From contig CAKRIL010000006.1 of the NCBI GenBank assembly GCA_934343915.1, positions 1-64,000 of the forward strand: DNA of 64,000 bases, in the 5' to 3' direction. This document shows, in pieces, positions 53,001 through 60,474 of the stretch. The notes beneath the pieces are model-generated. The model ran no database searches, was not told where the DNA came from, and saw nothing but the letters and a program-made list of their open reading frames with translations. The DNA comes from an uncultured Lachnospiraceae bacterium. GTDB lineage: Bacteria; Bacillota; Clostridia; Lachnospirales; Lachnospiraceae. Position 1 is the first letter of the stretch. The number at the start of each line of letters is the position of its first letter. Both the position numbers and the translations under genes were made by a program.

Positions 53001-53348
53001 ATTGGAGCGGTCAATGTCGAGCTTACACTGCCTTCCTCACAGGAGGACACAGGCGAAATCTCCGGCGATGGTTCATACCAGACCGGATATACGGAAAACA
53101 GGGTAAAGATTATTGATAACGAAAAGCTTACAAGAACTGATGAGAGCAGTATCAGCAGTGCGGCAGATATATCTAACTACAGCTATTCGGATGGCAGGCA
53201 TGGTACTGATAGCGAGGAATATATCGGACGGAGTATAGGCGAGAGGGTAAACAATATTATTGACAGCCGGATTAATAAGATTTCCGAGAAGGTGTACAGT
53301 CAGTTAGAACACAGGCTTGAGAACGAGCGGCGCAGAAGAGGCAGATAA
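50001..53348 (+). CDS. Large Asn-rich repeat protein in the tape-measure position
   Basis: A 1115-residue protein of unknown family. Residues 1-230 are helical and of normal composition. Residues about 385-563 hold 13-residue tandem repeats of the form NxxIxEHRxxxIx. Residues about 619-660 and 828-865 hold five-residue repeats (TENKN; SITEN/SITES). The last 40 residues form an amphipathic, basic helix. The gene is AT-richer than its neighbours. In contractile phages the tape measure lies exactly here, between tail chaperones and gpD, but no membrane segments typical of tape measures are seen. The ATG at 50001 has GAGAGG nine bases upstream; TTG 49980 and ATG 49983 are alternatives. Confidence 0.75.
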   Translation: MITLTVGMNLKCLNGIKPGGDTFYDRIMSGYNLFSLNFSAQELLYLLQDKNEPEESAGLMTTLINNVNTTEIRKVNVNIINHFVNTFIRLYRGEGTYKDYLYIDSFLQKVGISKSDNYNKLVSVYIRNIENKLRLDNVYSTIVDNDLQLKLENHIGRNTAGIVNADESFNNRYVQYLKAMKDNLEFIMQLHSINVDKQDMRAEYVKNSILLSLSETGNISEGNTTHKTEITDNDLLAANISADIYINPFISLEKDVKNGNASEENYIMGETERTLAAVICEIIKQVYKRGLHTCIDIDKRNEHTNIYAGENTNSNNHTYRTENFYADNAKDDFYGVTGEVLEKLHRDYAYVQNYKDYVKKGHVNSSFTDNARNYEVNIDSVDTENAGIIEHIEVNIGNADIESTGSIERRESYAENAGIMEHREADAENADIIKHSENNIGNINIQEHRDVNIENRNIMEHRAAGIGNENSIEHQGGIIVNIDSAGKVFSNVTEYNSNIENTDILEYREADVENMNTKEQRIADIVHEDFTEHCDADIANIDTADAAHNSMEEHSADIENVTAHRNITGATAMVNTDINHTDNTTNVAADMHILNMNVLNTAAINGHTENEKSVNNVLNRYTENKNTENKNTENNVLNRYVENRYIENKNTENINKVNRNITDEIIVHKNTENSNIENEYTVSTDIENAVYDAALTFNKYLDITESFILNELRRRKNIRIIDNSVDTNVVDSDTSNENAYRDNVKGDNVNSGNTAQYDEKNINTANDISLSSGINQNEEVALLHIDNQEELQRLEELLSYEFRGVNKLSRPEKNNVTDSRIISGRPINNSVTEGNVIEKSITENSIAESSITESSITENKVIENNPAVMDLKTIYESEKSESVNENTIRNTIESIHRNINQNRTGNISQSHNIIAPSETKTDAGYDEEYIFFTRAVGYLVQSQAMEEYKKSSSGLNAAGTLSTIATGETAYTPGYGNGTAAGREIVTGRIIATVTETGEQIGAVNVELTLPSSQEDTGEISGDGSYQTGYTENRVKIIDNEKLTRTDESSISSAADISNYSYSDGRHGTDSEEYIGRSIGERVNNIIDSRINKISEKVYSQLEHRLENERRRRGR

Positions 53349-53409
53349 AATAAGCTGATAATTCAAAAATCAATGATTTGGAGCTTGAAATTATAGGAAG
53401 GAAAAATAT

Positions 53410-54210
53410 ATGGATTCAGTGATAGGTCAGTTAGCCCAGGTGACTGCCGGAAAAAGTATAAAGAACGCGGCGAGGACAGCCACGGGCGGTGTGGAGAAGG
53501 CGATAATAGGAATATGTGACAACAGGAACAGGGATGTGACTGAGGTGGATAATAAGCCAAGCCATACAAATGGCATATACTCTGAGTTAAAATCCAATGT
53601 CACGGAAAAACTGAATACTCTTGCGAAAAATTATATTCCTTCCACTGTTCTTTCGCAGCTTTCAAGTCCTGACTATGGCAAGGATATCAAGAAGTTTGTG
53701 GTTCAGTTTAATCCGGAAAGCCTTGTTATAAATGCAAAGGCGAATGAGGCAGTCAACCAGAAGAGCATATCGGATTCGCGTGAAAATATCACCAAAGCCC
53801 CCGAAGGAGCGGACGTTGTCCTTGATGTCACACTGATATTCGATGAAGTGTCCGATGAGGCATTTGCAGATTACTCAAATTATATACAGTATGCGCAGGC
53901 GGATTTAAGAAAAAGCATAAACACTCTTGCCGGAAACACGAAAAAAAGGTCGGTGGCGGCACAGGTGGAGGGCTTTATTTCCGCAATATCAAATGAAAAT
54001 ACAAGATTTGTTGTGTTTATATGGGGCGGCTTTTCGTATCAGGGCATGTTAAGAAAAATAGAGGCGAAGTACACAATGTTTGCACCGGACGGAAGCCCGG
54101 TAAGGGCGGAGCTTGGAATGTCGATTGACTGCTTTGGATATGCCGGCGGTATGCAGGATGAGAGATTCGGGGCATGGAAACAGCCGTATGATTCATTTAT
54201 AAATCTATAA
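53410..54210 (+). CDS. CIS tube-binding protein (Pvc7 N-domain-like), copy 1
   Basis: A 266-residue protein. KKFVVQFNPESLVINAKA and RFVVFIWGGFSYQGMLRKIEAKYTMFAPDGSPVRAELGMSI match the conserved N-terminal domain of the CIS tube protein, which links tube and baseplate hub. The LysM domain often fused at the C-terminus is absent. AGGAAGG lies upstream of the ATG. Confidence 0.85.
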   Translation: MDSVIGQLAQVTAGKSIKNAARTATGGVEKAIIGICDNRNRDVTEVDNKPSHTNGIYSELKSNVTEKLNTLAKNYIPSTVLSQLSSPDYGKDIKKFVVQFNPESLVINAKANEAVNQKSISDSRENITKAPEGADVVLDVTLIFDEVSDEAFADYSNYIQYAQADLRKSINTLAGNTKKRSVAAQVEGFISAISNENTRFVVFIWGGFSYQGMLRKIEAKYTMFAPDGSPVRAELGMSIDCFGYAGGMQDERFGAWKQPYDSFINL

Positions 54211-54255
54211 ATATGATAGTCGGAATTAAGCTATAACCGAAAGCTGGTGATGAAC

Positions 54256-55095
54256 ATGGATATAATAAAAAAATTTCTTGGCGGTTTTAATGAACCGGGC
54301 AATGATGTAAAGCTTGCTAAGGCTGTATTATGCGTGATGGATTTGAACAGTAAAAATAATACGAATGTGTCAAACGGACTTAATAATTCTGTGGCCGCAG
54401 CGGCGGCAATGGCACTTGAGAGTGCATACAGGCAGGCTAAGCAGACGGACAGCCAAGGACCGCTGAGCGGCAAAATAAAGGACAGGGGCTACAAGGCGTT
54501 CGAGGTTCAGTTTAACCCGGTTGAGATAGACTTTGATGTGCAGGCACAGCTTCCGGACAGGAAGGAGAACGGAAATGTTGGAGCAGATGTGTACATAGTC
54601 TCAAAATCAGTAAAGAATGTTATGACGCTCCCGCTCATATTTGACGTATCCGACACGACATCGGCTTTTATCTGGAGCAAGAGGGATGCACTTGTAAATG
54701 GATCACTCACAGACAAGATAAAGGCTTCGTCTCTTGCGGAGGCAGTGACAGATACGCTTGGCAGCAATGGTATCCGGAAACAGATTGACGGACTACTGTC
54801 ACTGATAAGCAATTCCGTCACAAGAAATGTTGTATTTATATGGGGGGATATGAGCATATCGGGGATGATTACAGGGGAGGAAATAAAATATGAGATGTTC
54901 GACACCATGGGAAACCCGGTAAGAGGAAGGGTAACGCTCAGTATTACAGTATATCACGGTATTGAAGATTCAGATAATGCTAAATATATGAACAAAGCAT
55001 TTGACAGGCTTTTTGAGAAGAAGCAGGACGTGCTTACCGATGATGTGGAGAATACAATGAGGATGGCCGGTGAACTGATGGCATATAGAAGATGA
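54256..55095 (+). CDS. CIS tube-binding protein (Pvc7 N-domain-like), copy 2
   Basis: A 279-residue paralogue of the preceding gene product: KAFEVQFNPVEIDFDVQAQ and RNVVFIWGDMSISGMITGEEIKYEMFDTMGNPVRGRVTLSI occupy the same places. It has an extra N-terminal Ala/Asn-rich stretch (about 40-65) and a helical C-terminal tail. No LysM domain. Starts at 54247 (GTG), 54250 and 54256 (ATG) are possible; the last has GGTG six bases upstream. Confidence 0.82.
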   Translation: MDIIKKFLGGFNEPGNDVKLAKAVLCVMDLNSKNNTNVSNGLNNSVAAAAAMALESAYRQAKQTDSQGPLSGKIKDRGYKAFEVQFNPVEIDFDVQAQLPDRKENGNVGADVYIVSKSVKNVMTLPLIFDVSDTTSAFIWSKRDALVNGSLTDKIKASSLAEAVTDTLGSNGIRKQIDGLLSLISNSVTRNVVFIWGDMSISGMITGEEIKYEMFDTMGNPVRGRVTLSITVYHGIEDSDNAKYMNKAFDRLFEKKQDVLTDDVENTMRMAGELMAYRR

Positions 55096-55108
55096 GAGGA
55101 AGTGCGGC

Positions 55109-56269
55109 ATGGCACAGTACAGCTATGGACAGCTTAAAGAGGATTACGAGAGTTTTTCCAATGAATTTGCAATAGTCAGGGTCAACCAAAAGAAGATTTC
55201 AGACAGCAGACAGAAGTTTATCGTCGGAGATCTGGCTGTGGAACTCACCTGCGGCTTTGAGGCCTCTATTGCGACATTTTCAATATATAATTGTTTTGAC
55301 CAGGAGAAGGGCTGTTTTCTGGTGGATGAGCTGAAAAAATATATAGCCATGGGTTCGCAGGTTGAGATATCACTTGGATATGCGGCGCTTGTTAAGCCGG
55401 TTTTTGTGGGATTTATCGCAAGAACGGCATTCTGTTACGGCAGAGGAGAGCTTGCGCATGTGTCAATCATGTGCATGGATGCGAAGGGGGCGATGATGGC
55501 TGGCTGCTATTGCAGACAGTTGATTTCAAAATATTACAGTGATGCGGTAAATGAGATTTTAGAAAAGATATCCTACGCAAAGCTGCAGGGGACTGAGATA
55601 ATCAAAAGCCTGCGCATAAGCAGAACACCTGACAAGACAACAGGAAACAGTGATGATGTGTTAAGCCTTGAGATGACCAGTGAGAGCGATTATGATTTTA
55701 TAGTGAGGGCGGCAAAGAAGTTCAACTATGAATTTTATATAGACTGCGGTGAGCTGGTGTTCAGAAAGGCGATGGCGAATGCGGCAACCATCATTGAGCT
55801 TGAGGCAGGGAATGGAATAATGAATATGGAGGCGGCTTATGACCTGACAGGCGTCATCGAAAGCGCCATAGTCCGCGGAGTTGATGCCGACAAGGGGCGT
55901 GTGATAGAGGCGGAAGTAAAGAACACTAACAAGCTGTCCATAGGTTCGTATGCGAAGAATATTGTGAAGGGCAAAAAAAACGTAAATATCGATGCCACGG
56001 TTTCAAGCAGCGATGAGGCACAATACAGAGCCGGTTATCTGATGAAGCATGCCGCATACAGTCTTGGAAGGCTTGAATGTGAGACTATAGGGCTTCCGGA
56101 AATCAAACCCGGAAATTATATAACTATCAAGGGCTTTGGAAAACCGGCTGAAAATACATATTATATTATGGATGTGGTTCATTCGCTTGACCAGTACAGC
56201 GGATACAGGACTAAGATCATAGCATGTACGGATTCCGTAGAGAAGGAGCTGAAAAATGGGTTTATATGA
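55109..56269 (+). CDS. Phage late control gene D-like hub protein (gpD)
   Basis: A 386-residue baseplate hub protein, like P2 gpD, T4 gp27 and the N-terminal part of VgrG. IVRVNQKKISDSRQKFIVGDLAVELTCGFEASIATFSIYN is the family start, and EMTSESDYDFIVRAAKKFNYEFYID followed by GELVFRKA is the characteristic central segment. It overlaps the next gene, which encodes the spike, by 14 bases. Confidence 0.93.
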   Translation: MAQYSYGQLKEDYESFSNEFAIVRVNQKKISDSRQKFIVGDLAVELTCGFEASIATFSIYNCFDQEKGCFLVDELKKYIAMGSQVEISLGYAALVKPVFVGFIARTAFCYGRGELAHVSIMCMDAKGAMMAGCYCRQLISKYYSDAVNEILEKISYAKLQGTEIIKSLRISRTPDKTTGNSDDVLSLEMTSESDYDFIVRAAKKFNYEFYIDCGELVFRKAMANAATIIELEAGNGIMNMEAAYDLTGVIESAIVRGVDADKGRVIEAEVKNTNKLSIGSYAKNIVKGKKNVNIDATVSSSDEAQYRAGYLMKHAAYSLGRLECETIGLPEIKPGNYITIKGFGKPAENTYYIMDVVHSLDQYSGYRTKIIACTDSVEKELKNGFI

Positions 56270-57065
56270 TGTTATAGACAATATAGCTGAGAAGAAAGCT
56301 TCCCGGAGCGATATAGGTGACAACCGTATTTTTGGTACGGTTTTAGGAACAGTGACGGAAAATTATAATGAGGATAAGCCGGGGCGTGTGTGCGTTGAGA
56401 TTCCGTTACGTGATAAGGAAGCGAACATATTAAGGTGGGCGCGGCTTGCCATGCCCTACGGCGGAAGGAAGTGGGGAACACTTTTTGTGCCTGAGATAGG
56501 CGACCAGGTTCTGCTCGTCTTTGAGGATGGAAATATTGAAAAGCCATTTGTTATAGGCTGTGTCCCTATGCTTTCAAGCAGCTTCGTGACCGGAAATACG
56601 GACGAGTACAATAAGAATAAGGTGATTACTTCAAAGAACGGAAATACCATAATGCTTGTGGATGAGGAAGCCGATGAGGGTGCGAACGATAAGGTGATTA
56701 TCAACTCTTCAAATAAAAATCTGAACATAATCTTAGATAATGAAAAGCAGTGTATTGAGCTGTATGACAAGGAGAAGAAAAACAGCGTACAGATTAATTC
56801 GGATACAGGAACAATGAAGATTTCTGTCGAGAAGAAATTAAAGCTTAAGGTCGGGGACGTGGAGCTTGATATAAACGGGGAGAGCGGAAATGTGTCCCTG
56901 AAATGCTCACAGCTAAAGCTGAGTGCGGATGACAGCATGAAGATTGTTTCACAGGGAATATGTAAGCTTGAGGCCCAGAATATTGCGGCGAATGCCGGGT
57001 CTTCATATAAGGTATCAGCAGGAAACAGCTACGTGGTTGAGAGCGAAATAATCAATTTCTCGTAA
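56256..57065 (+). CDS. gpV/VgrG-type spike protein
   Basis: A 269-residue spike. The OB-fold base lies at about residues 25-105 (FGTVLGTVTENYNEDKPGRVCVEIP; WARLAMPYGGRKWGTLFVPEIGDQVLLVFE). Residues about 120-269 form a beta-helix-like repeat region ending in VVESEIINFS. With gpD it makes the VgrG-equivalent complex. No PAAR domain is fused; a separate PAAR-like gene lies upstream of the sheath. Confidence 0.95.
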   Translation: MGLYDVIDNIAEKKASRSDIGDNRIFGTVLGTVTENYNEDKPGRVCVEIPLRDKEANILRWARLAMPYGGRKWGTLFVPEIGDQVLLVFEDGNIEKPFVIGCVPMLSSSFVTGNTDEYNKNKVITSKNGNTIMLVDEEADEGANDKVIINSSNKNLNIILDNEKQCIELYDKEKKNSVQINSDTGTMKISVEKKLKLKVGDVELDINGESGNVSLKCSQLKLSADDSMKIVSQGICKLEAQNIAANAGSSYKVSAGNSYVVESEIINFS

Positions 57066-57102
57066 CGGAAGCACGCAACAATGTTAAAGGAGATGATATG
57101 AC

Positions 57103-57504
57103 ATGCCGGATAATTTGCAGCAAACCAGTAAAGGGGTGGGATTTCCGCTTTCGGTAAATCCCGCAACAGGAAAATTTGAGATGATAAGTGGGGTTTTGGC
57201 GGTGAGGCAGTCGGTCTGCATGATATTAAAGACAGCGAAAAGCGAGCGCTTTGTAAGACCTGATTACGGAAGCGGTATCATGGGATATACGTTTATGGAT
57301 GTTTCTGCGACAATGCTCAATCTTTTATCGAAGGAGCTTGCAGGTGATATAGTAAGAAACGAACCGAGGGTAGATAACGTGGAGGTCAGCTTTTCGCGCA
57401 CGGATAAGGAGGGCTGTCTGCTTGTCAATGTAAGCTACACAGTGAAGGAAAATAATATGATTGACAATGTTGTATTTCCGTTTGATATTGACCGGGAAAT
57501 ATAA
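57103..57504 (+). CDS. gp25/GPW baseplate wedge protein
   Basis: A 133-residue wedge protein. GVGFPLSVNPATGKFEMISGVLAVRQSVCMILKTAKSERFVRPDYGSGI contains the family's core ExR-type segment (SERFVRPDYG). NEPRVDNVEV follows. It connects sheath initiation to the baseplate. AAAGGAG lies before the start. Confidence 0.95.
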   Translation: MPDNLQQTSKGVGFPLSVNPATGKFEMISGVLAVRQSVCMILKTAKSERFVRPDYGSGIMGYTFMDVSATMLNLLSKELAGDIVRNEPRVDNVEVSFSRTDKEGCLLVNVSYTVKENNMIDNVVFPFDIDREI

Positions 57505-57518
57505 AAAGGCGGTATATT

Positions 57519-60440
57519 ATGGACAACAGGGATATTTTGAACAGAATAGAGAAGCTGGCACTTTCATATACACCAGAGTGGAAGGTTGATTACAGCAATC
57601 CCGATGCGGGCGCTGTAATTGCGCTGATTTTTGCAAAACAGATGAATGACAGCATAAAAATCTATGAGCGCATGAACGAAAGCTTCCATGAACAGTATAT
57701 AAGGATGCTGGATATAATGCCGAAGGGCGCACACTCGTCCAGAGTGCTGTTAAAGCTTGAAGTGTCAAAGGGAAATAAGGGTATAATGCTTCCAAAGTCC
57801 TCCGGCTTTGTTGCAGATATGAAGGATGACGAGAGGGGAATATTTGTAAGCTGTGAACCGGTGTATGTTGCCGGTGCGGGGATTGACAGGGTTATTGCAC
57901 AAAAGAGCATTGCAGGGCAGAAAAAGCTATGTCTTGGAAAGAATTATATTCCGGAAATACTAAGTGGCAATAAGAGCTGTGTGAGTGTTGATAACTTTGA
58001 AGGGATAGATTTTAACAGTCCGACTGCAGATGCGGAGGAAAAGGACGAGGCGGTATTTTTCCATGAGAGTGCATTCCATGATTCAAACACACCTATCACA
58101 ATCAGATTCTGTTCAAATATGCTGTTGGGAGAGGAGTTAAGAAGCGGCAGCTTCAGTCTGTGGTATGCTGCTGATGACGGAATCAGGAGTGCGAAGGTTA
58201 TAGCAGCGAGGGAGGACCATGCCGTTGTCTATTTCGACGAAAAGCTCAGAGAGTTCAGAGGTGATGATGATTATGTCACGAATGCTATGATACTGAGGCG
58301 CGAGGAGAAGGATGAGCGGGATTGTGTGATTGACAGGATAGAGATAACAGGAAGAGCTGATAATGTGAAGCCCGATTTCGTTGCAGTGAACAATATAGAA
58401 TGTACAGAGGACAGGTTCGAAGCCTTTGGCGATACCATAGGAATGTACGGTGAGCTGGTTGTCGGATGTGAACAGTGCTTTATCCATGCAGGTGCTATGT
58501 TGTCGATAGCTTTCTCATTGGAGTATGAGGAGACGGTTATAGGTGAGGGACCGAAGCGGGAGCCGGATTTAAGAATCATAAAGAGAAAACCGCGCACCGA
58601 AGCCGACACGAATTATATGACCGTGAGGATTCAGAGGGTTGTGTATGAATACTATTCAAAATCCGGCTGGCGAACACTTGACATTGTGGAGGACAATGCT
58701 AAGGAGCTGTTCAACGGCAGAAAGGATGGACGGATGGTACTGCATGCCTGCTGTCCGGATGACTTTGCGCGCGCCGATATGTCAGGATACAATAACCTTG
58801 CCATCAGGGTACGCATTGTGAAGGCTGATAATTGCTATATGCTTCCGTCTATACATATTGTGCCTGTGATTTCGGGGCTGGAGCTTAGCTGCAATAACAT
58901 TTCAAGCCCGGCTGTAATTGATAGATATGAGCTTATATCAGCTTATAAAAAGACTGTAGGCAGTATTTCAAAGGGTGGGATACTTTTTAAAGGCGAGAAG
59001 AACGATGAGGATGCGCTGTATATAGGCTTTGATGAGAAAATAGAGTTTGGACCGGTAAATATTTTCTTTAAGATAAAGCCTTTACCACAGGATGAGACAG
59101 TGGACTGTCATTTTCAGTACTCATCGGAGGATGGATTCAAGGCGATGACTGTCATAGATAACACGATGGGCTTTAATGTGCCGGGTATTGTATCGTTTAT
59201 CCCTCCTGCGGATTCGGGGAAAATCTCCGTTATGGGAAGAAGCCAGTATTTTATAAGAATTGTTTTTAATAAATCCGGTGACGGGATAAGACGTATTCCT
59301 CTGATAGAGGATATCCTGTTTAATGTTGTCGAGGCGGAAAATATACATTCCATCGAGCCGCTTGAGTTCGTGATAGAGAAGTCACGGGCTGATATGGAGT
59401 TCAGACTTGGGATAAATAATCTGTACGATGCCATGGTGTGGGTAAACGAGATTGACGATGTGACATCGGATGAGGTTTCAGAGTGCCTGAAATACAGTCC
59501 GGATACATGCAGGGCAGAATATGATTTAGATGGCAATATAAAAAGCTTTTTTAGATTGTGGGTCGAAACCGATAATTTTTCGGAGGAGAGCAATCCAAGG
59601 TGTTACAGCCTTGACAGGAGCAATGGAACTATCAGGTTCTCCGATGGTATCCGTAATAGGATTCCAAGGGTGACAGGTGACACGGCATTTATTGTACAAC
59701 CGCGTGTGAGCGAGGGAAGCCTTGCGAATGTCCCGGCAGGGAGCATTACTCAGGGACTTGGGACTGCGGGCAGGATAAGCCGTATTGAGAATCCGTATCC
59801 GGCATACGGAGGGACGGACATAGAAAATTCGGGCAATATCGTAGAAAACCGGTCATATAAGCTTGAAACAGGCAGCAGGCTTATAACGGTCAAGGATTAC
59901 GAGAAAGCTGCACAGAACTTCTCCGATGACATAGATAAGGCGAGGTGCTTCTGTGATGACAGCAGAAGGATAAATATTGTCCTTATGATGCGCGACTTTG
60001 CGGCAGGTCCGGCTTCATTTTTCAGAATGAGGGCTGAACTGATAAGATATATGCAAAGGAATTGTGAACTTACAGTTCCGATAAATGAGCTCAGAGTCAT
60101 GCAGCCGGTATATGTGTCGGTATCGGTGACATTATGGGTTCATGTGTATGAAAGGGAGAACAGCTATTTCGTGATAAAGGAGATAGACAAGGCGTTGAAG
60201 GAATTTCTTGAGCCGGTATCGGGCACAGGGTATCACGGCTGGGATATAGGGGAAATGCCCGATAAAAACCAGATAATTGTGCGTCTGAAATTCATAGAGG
60301 ATAAGGCATTTATCAAGGAACTCTCGCTCAACTGTGCATACACGGATGAAAGAGGATACCATGAGGAGGACATTGAAAATATAAAAATAATGCCTTATAT
60401 GGTGGTGTGCGGCGGTGTGCATAAATACAGAATGGTGTAG
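57519..60440 (+). CDS. Baseplate J-like protein, large copy (Pvc11-like)
   Basis: A 973-residue baseplate wedge protein. DILNRIEKLALSYTPEWKVDYSNPDAGAVIALIFAKQMND is the common N-terminal wedge segment. The J domain lies towards the C-terminus (about 760-970), with AYGGTDIENSGNIVENRSYKLETGSRLITVKDYEKAA being typical. The 15-base gap to gp25 and a second J-type gene downstream match the CIS pattern of two large wedge proteins. Confidence 0.93.
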   Translation: MDNRDILNRIEKLALSYTPEWKVDYSNPDAGAVIALIFAKQMNDSIKIYERMNESFHEQYIRMLDIMPKGAHSSRVLLKLEVSKGNKGIMLPKSSGFVADMKDDERGIFVSCEPVYVAGAGIDRVIAQKSIAGQKKLCLGKNYIPEILSGNKSCVSVDNFEGIDFNSPTADAEEKDEAVFFHESAFHDSNTPITIRFCSNMLLGEELRSGSFSLWYAADDGIRSAKVIAAREDHAVVYFDEKLREFRGDDDYVTNAMILRREEKDERDCVIDRIEITGRADNVKPDFVAVNNIECTEDRFEAFGDTIGMYGELVVGCEQCFIHAGAMLSIAFSLEYEETVIGEGPKREPDLRIIKRKPRTEADTNYMTVRIQRVVYEYYSKSGWRTLDIVEDNAKELFNGRKDGRMVLHACCPDDFARADMSGYNNLAIRVRIVKADNCYMLPSIHIVPVISGLELSCNNISSPAVIDRYELISAYKKTVGSISKGGILFKGEKNDEDALYIGFDEKIEFGPVNIFFKIKPLPQDETVDCHFQYSSEDGFKAMTVIDNTMGFNVPGIVSFIPPADSGKISVMGRSQYFIRIVFNKSGDGIRRIPLIEDILFNVVEAENIHSIEPLEFVIEKSRADMEFRLGINNLYDAMVWVNEIDDVTSDEVSECLKYSPDTCRAEYDLDGNIKSFFRLWVETDNFSEESNPRCYSLDRSNGTIRFSDGIRNRIPRVTGDTAFIVQPRVSEGSLANVPAGSITQGLGTAGRISRIENPYPAYGGTDIENSGNIVENRSYKLETGSRLITVKDYEKAAQNFSDDIDKARCFCDDSRRINIVLMMRDFAAGPASFFRMRAELIRYMQRNCELTVPINELRVMQPVYVSVSVTLWVHVYERENSYFVIKEIDKALKEFLEPVSGTGYHGWDIGEMPDKNQIIVRLKFIEDKAFIKELSLNCAYTDERGYHEEDIENIKIMPYMVVCGGVHKYRMV

Positions 60441-60474
60441 TTTTAATAAAAATGATTTGCCAATGGAGGAATAA

